The notes beneath the pieces are model-generated. The model saw only the letters and a program-made list of their open reading frames with translations. It was not told the DNA's origin and searched no databases. A stretch of 8,374 nt of DNA, taken from NCBI GenBank assembly GCA_022573485.1, contig JACZTW010000172.1, forward strand, positions 1 to 8,374, in the 5' to 3' direction. Numbering within the stretch: the first letter of the stretch is position 1; the number at the start of each line of letters is the position of its first letter. The position numbers were made by a program, and so were the translations under genes. Positions 6,135-8,374 of the stretch are shown here, piece after piece. This DNA is from Planctomycetota bacterium (GTDB lineage Bacteria > Planctomycetota > Phycisphaerae > UBA1845 > CAIVHJ01).

Positions 6135-6857
6135 TCACGGCGGGCCCCAACTGCCCAGCAGCAAGGCCAGGTCAAACGCCTCCACGTTACAATTGCCGTC
6201 CAGATCGGCCTGACACGTGCCGCATGGATCGCCAGGCTCGCAGGGTTTCGGGCAGGGGCCCCAGGCACCCAGCAGTTGGGCCAAGTTGAACGCGCCGACA
6301 TCGCAATCTTCGTCAAAGTCGGCCGGCGCGGGCACCTGCTTCAGGGTGACGGTTAAGTCGTCGATGTACACCACGCCGCCGGTAGCGGTCACTTCGATGG
6401 TCCGAACCCCGTCCTCGAAGACCTGTGATTGGAGAGGCGGCATGATCAAAAGGCAATTGCCGTTGGTGAACAGTGTGTCGCCGACTTCTTCTCCGCAGCT
6501 ATTGAAAAAGCGCATTTCCCCGGATGCGGCTCCGACGTTGGCGAAAAACACGTCCAACTCGATGAGATCACTGGATAGTTCAATAGTCAACGGGTTTGCA
6601 TCGTCGACCCGGTAAGAGAAGAAACCGGAGCTGTAGCAAAGGCCCAGGCCGGCGAATTCGCATCCACCGCCACCGATGAAGGTAGCGCCACAGACTCCCC
6701 CCGGCGCGTCGGGGCAGGCGACCTCGAAGTTGATCGTGCATGGCAAAAATACCTCACATTCGGCTCGGGCTTGCCCCGGCCACACGGCGGAAAAGACCGC
6801 GACAAGAAACAGCAAACTTACGCCGAAAGTCATCCTCATGCTGTGGGTCACTAACAT
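6135..6857 (-). CDS. Secreted Cys-rich protein with two C-terminal dockerin-like repeats
   Basis: The 240-residue product begins with a signal peptide: Met/Arg start, hydrophobic core about 11-26, likely cleavage after ARA at residue 32. The mature part, about 34-173, is Cys-rich and beta-rich, with an IDDLTVTL stretch at 165-172 like the final strand of carbohydrate-binding or jelly-roll modules; I cannot name its family. The C-terminus carries two dockerin-type calcium-loop repeats, at 180-200 and 218-239, each with Asp/Asn at loop positions and an AFxLAxLLGxWGP helix. The linker between them contains four cysteines (202, 206, 212, 215), and the protein has 14 in all. Such repeats are common at the ends of secreted planctomycete proteins and may anchor or sort them. 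The start is fixed by AAGGAG six bases upstream. It lies 150 bases downstream of the dehydrogenase-like gene on the same strand. Confidence 0.88.
   Translation of the reverse strand: MLVTHSMRMTFGVSLLFLVAVFSAVWPGQARAECEVFLPCTINFEVACPDAPGGVCGATFIGGGGCEFAGLGLCYSSGFFSYRVDDANPLTIELSSDLIELDVFFANVGAASGEMRFFNSCGEEVGDTLFTNGNCLLIMPPLQSQVFEDGVRTIEVTATGGVVYIDDLTVTLKQVPAPADFDEDCDVGAFNLAQLLGAWGPCPKPCEPGDPCGTCQADLDGNCNVEAFDLALLLGSWGPP
6141..6206 (-). repeat. Dockerin-like repeat 2
   Basis: It encodes residues 218-239, with loop residues Asp218, Asp220, Asn222 and Asn224, then AFDLALLLGSWGP. The gene ends one residue later. It is paired with a diverged copy at 6258-6320. Confidence 0.75.
6258..6320 (-). repeat. 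Dockerin-like repeat 1
   Basis: It encodes residues 180-200, with loop acids Asp180, Asp182, Asp184 and Asp186, then AFNLAQLLGAWG. The start-to-start spacing to the second copy is 38 residues. Confidence 0.75.
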
Positions 6858-6863
6858 CTCGTG

Positions 6864-6869
6864 CTCCTT
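6864..6869 (-). promoter_or_regulatory. Shine-Dalgarno that decides the start of the dockerin-like gene
   Basis: On the minus strand this reads AAGGAG, six bases before the ATG at 6857. It favours this start over the later in-frame ATGs at codons 7 and 9. Confidence 0.75.
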
Positions 6870-7007
6870 GGCCTTAAACTCGGGCCGGCGAGGAACCGCT
6901 GCCGGTCCGAAGAGGTCAGATCTGCTCCGCCAGACACTCTAGCGGTCCGGATCCTGCCGTTCCGAGGTCACAAACGACTCTTTAACAAAGAAACTCGATT
7001 CACGATC

Positions 7008-8374
7008 TTACTCCATGGGATCAGCCGGCTGGCGCAGCCTCGGCGGCTGCTCGATTCGGTTCGGCCGGCGATATAAGGCTCGCGCTGTCGTCTGATCTGT
7101 GACCGTCACTTCGATTGTTCTCATCCCGACAAGCTGAAGTACGCCGTCAACTCGCCAGCGAAGGAACCTGCGGCCGCTGGCTCTCAATGGTGCGGTCATC
7201 GTCACGGCAGAGCCCTCGTAATAGGATCTCGTGAAGTTAGCGAACCCGTCGCTGTCAAAATTGAGGTCGAGTTGAGCGATTTCAATCAGCGTTGCGCTCA
7301 CGTTTGACTGGATGGTCGCGTTCGCCGGCTGAATGTTGCCTGGCGGCATAATGAGAACGCAGTCACTCGCACTGAAGGATGATCCGTCCGAAAGTTCACC
7401 ACGCAGAGACAGCACAGCCGACTCGCCGGGCGCCAGGCCGAGTTGGTTCAACATCTCATTGACGCTGAATTTCAGTGAGAGATCGGTGATGCCGTCGGAA
7501 CTCTGGTCGTCATTGCAGGAACAGGATCCCTCGCCGAGGAACGGGTGGTTCAAATCTTCGAACCCGATGTGGTTTGCCAGAGGTGCAACGGAATTGCCTT
7601 CGTCATCCGCGCGGCTAAGCAACAGCGAATCGAGCTGCACTTCCTGGACGTCGAAGTCCTCCGTGCCCGTGAGCACCATAGGCACCACGCCGTTGCCGTT
7701 TGGATTGATGGGCGCCGGACAGGCGCCCTGCTTGATGATCAGGGAAGGCGCATCGAGTGTCACGATCCGTTGTACGACGCCGGTATCACCAAAGGGCGCC
7801 AGTGCGGTTGAGCCGCAAGCGTAGACCTCGCCGTCCTCGTCCTCACCGAAACCTTTGAGGAAAAGTCCATACGGATCGTTGTTCGGCCCGATCTGGAATT
7901 GCCGGATCTCGAACTCGCCCGGCACCGGCTCGATGAGAAAGAACAAGCTGCCGGAAGGCACAACGAATTGCTGGGCGAAGTCACCGAATACATAGGTACC
8001 GACCAAGCCGGGAGAACGTGAGCCGCGATAGACGAATCCGCCGATCACCGTGATTCCGCCCTCGGGCTCGAATCCGCTGTTGGGATGGGAGTACTCCGCA
8101 ATCGGATCGAGCAGAGGTTCGCCGAGCGGGCCTGTGTCGGCGCAGACGTCCGGCGGATCCAGCGGATTGAATGGGTCGAAGCAGTGCAAGCCCTCACGAA
8201 TGACCCAGCCGTAATTGCCGCCGTTGACGACGATATTGACCTCTTCAAAGAGGTTCTGTCCCACGTCCGCCACATACAGCGACCCGTCGCCGCCGGGCCC
8301 GTCGTCGAAGGAGAACTTGTACGGATTTCGCATGCCGTAGGCGTAGATTTCGTCCAGGCCGGGCGCGTTGACAA
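7008..8374 (-). CDS. Secreted glucose/sorbosone dehydrogenase-like multidomain protein (5' end beyond window)
   Basis: The frame is open to the right edge; 454 residues are visible and the N-terminus is missing. The first visible part, down to about 7760, is the C-terminal half of a glucose/sorbosone dehydrogenase (PQQ-type soluble sugar dehydrogenase) beta-propeller. It contains YAYGMRNPYKFSFD, LYVADVGQNLFEEVN, GGNYGW and YVFGDFAQQFV. The catalytic His is usually further upstream, so activity cannot be judged. About 7344-7748 encodes a module of the IxIKxGxCPxPINPNxxGVxPMVLxGTEDFDV type, which I know as a recurrent C-terminal module of secreted bacterial proteins. About 7071-7328 encodes a beta-rich repeat, including YYEGSAVTMTAP and FLRWRVDG, like bacterial surface-protein repeats. 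The protein ends in a short Pro/Arg-rich tail and lacks the dockerin-like repeats of its neighbour. It is probably secreted and may oxidise sugars; no PQQ genes are in view. Confidence 0.86.
   Translation of the reverse strand, partial: VNAPGLDEIYAYGMRNPYKFSFDDGPGGDGSLYVADVGQNLFEEVNIVVNGGNYGWVIREGLHCFDPFNPLDPPDVCADTGPLGEPLLDPIAEYSHPNSGFEPEGGITVIGGFVYRGSRSPGLVGTYVFGDFAQQFVVPSGSLFFLIEPVPGEFEIRQFQIGPNNDPYGLFLKGFGEDEDGEVYACGSTALAPFGDTGVVQRIVTLDAPSLIIKQGACPAPINPNGNGVVPMVLTGTEDFDVQEVQLDSLLLSRADDEGNSVAPLANHIGFEDLNHPFLGEGSCSCNDDQSSDGITDLSLKFSVNEMLNQLGLAPGESAVLSLRGELSDGSSFSASDCVLIMPPGNIQPANATIQSNVSATLIEIAQLDLNFDSDGFANFTRSYYEGSAVTMTAPLRASGRRFLRWRVDGVLQLVGMRTIEVTVTDQTTARALYRRPNRIEQPPRLRQPADPME

Noticed and set aside
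6958..7007. The CTTT-aac-AAAG stem near 6980-6990 as terminator of the dehydrogenase-like gene.
   Set aside because: Only four to five A-T pairs and no following T-run on the minus strand; too weak to call.

Overview
The window is GC-rich and carries eight protein genes, two of them cut by the window ends. I see no RNA genes, insertion sequences or CRISPR arrays. It most likely comes from a member of the Planctomycetota, possibly a Phycisphaerae-like lineage. The strongest clue is a secreted Cys-rich protein ending in two dockerin-like repeats of the form DxDxxCxVxAFxLAxLLGxWGP, a C-terminal style I associate with that group. A large conserved protein with motifs I remember mainly from planctomycetes, and a secreted glucose/sorbosone dehydrogenase-like multidomain protein, fit the same picture. 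The assignment rests on protein style and remembered families, not on a marker gene.

Left part (1-2085): an archaeal-type cofactor-independent phosphoglycerate mutase / proposed homoserine kinase runs leftward off the window. It is divergent from a metallo-beta-lactamase-fold hydrolase. The 83-base gap between them holds an imperfect 12-base tandem repeat that could be an operator.

Middle (2188-3508, minus strand): a lipoprotein-like PAP2 phosphatase, whose first signature motif has Gly where Arg is expected, is followed by a 74-residue protein starting at GTG. The small protein resembles one half of two-gene modules, but no partner is present.

Centre (3688-5993, plus strand): a soluble GT2 glycosyltransferase of the polyprenyl-phosphate sugar transferase type overlaps by 10 bases a 519-residue protein of unknown function. 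The overlap suggests coupled translation and a joint role. This pair is the best candidate for an undescribed system here. Its promoter seems to lie back to back with that of the PAP2 gene, and both products could act on polyprenyl-phosphate chemistry, though that link is inference.

Right part (6135-8374, minus strand): the 3' part of a secreted dehydrogenase-like multidomain protein is followed by the secreted dockerin-like protein. These two genes converge with the 519-residue gene, whose 3' end contains a perfect 9-bp hairpin.
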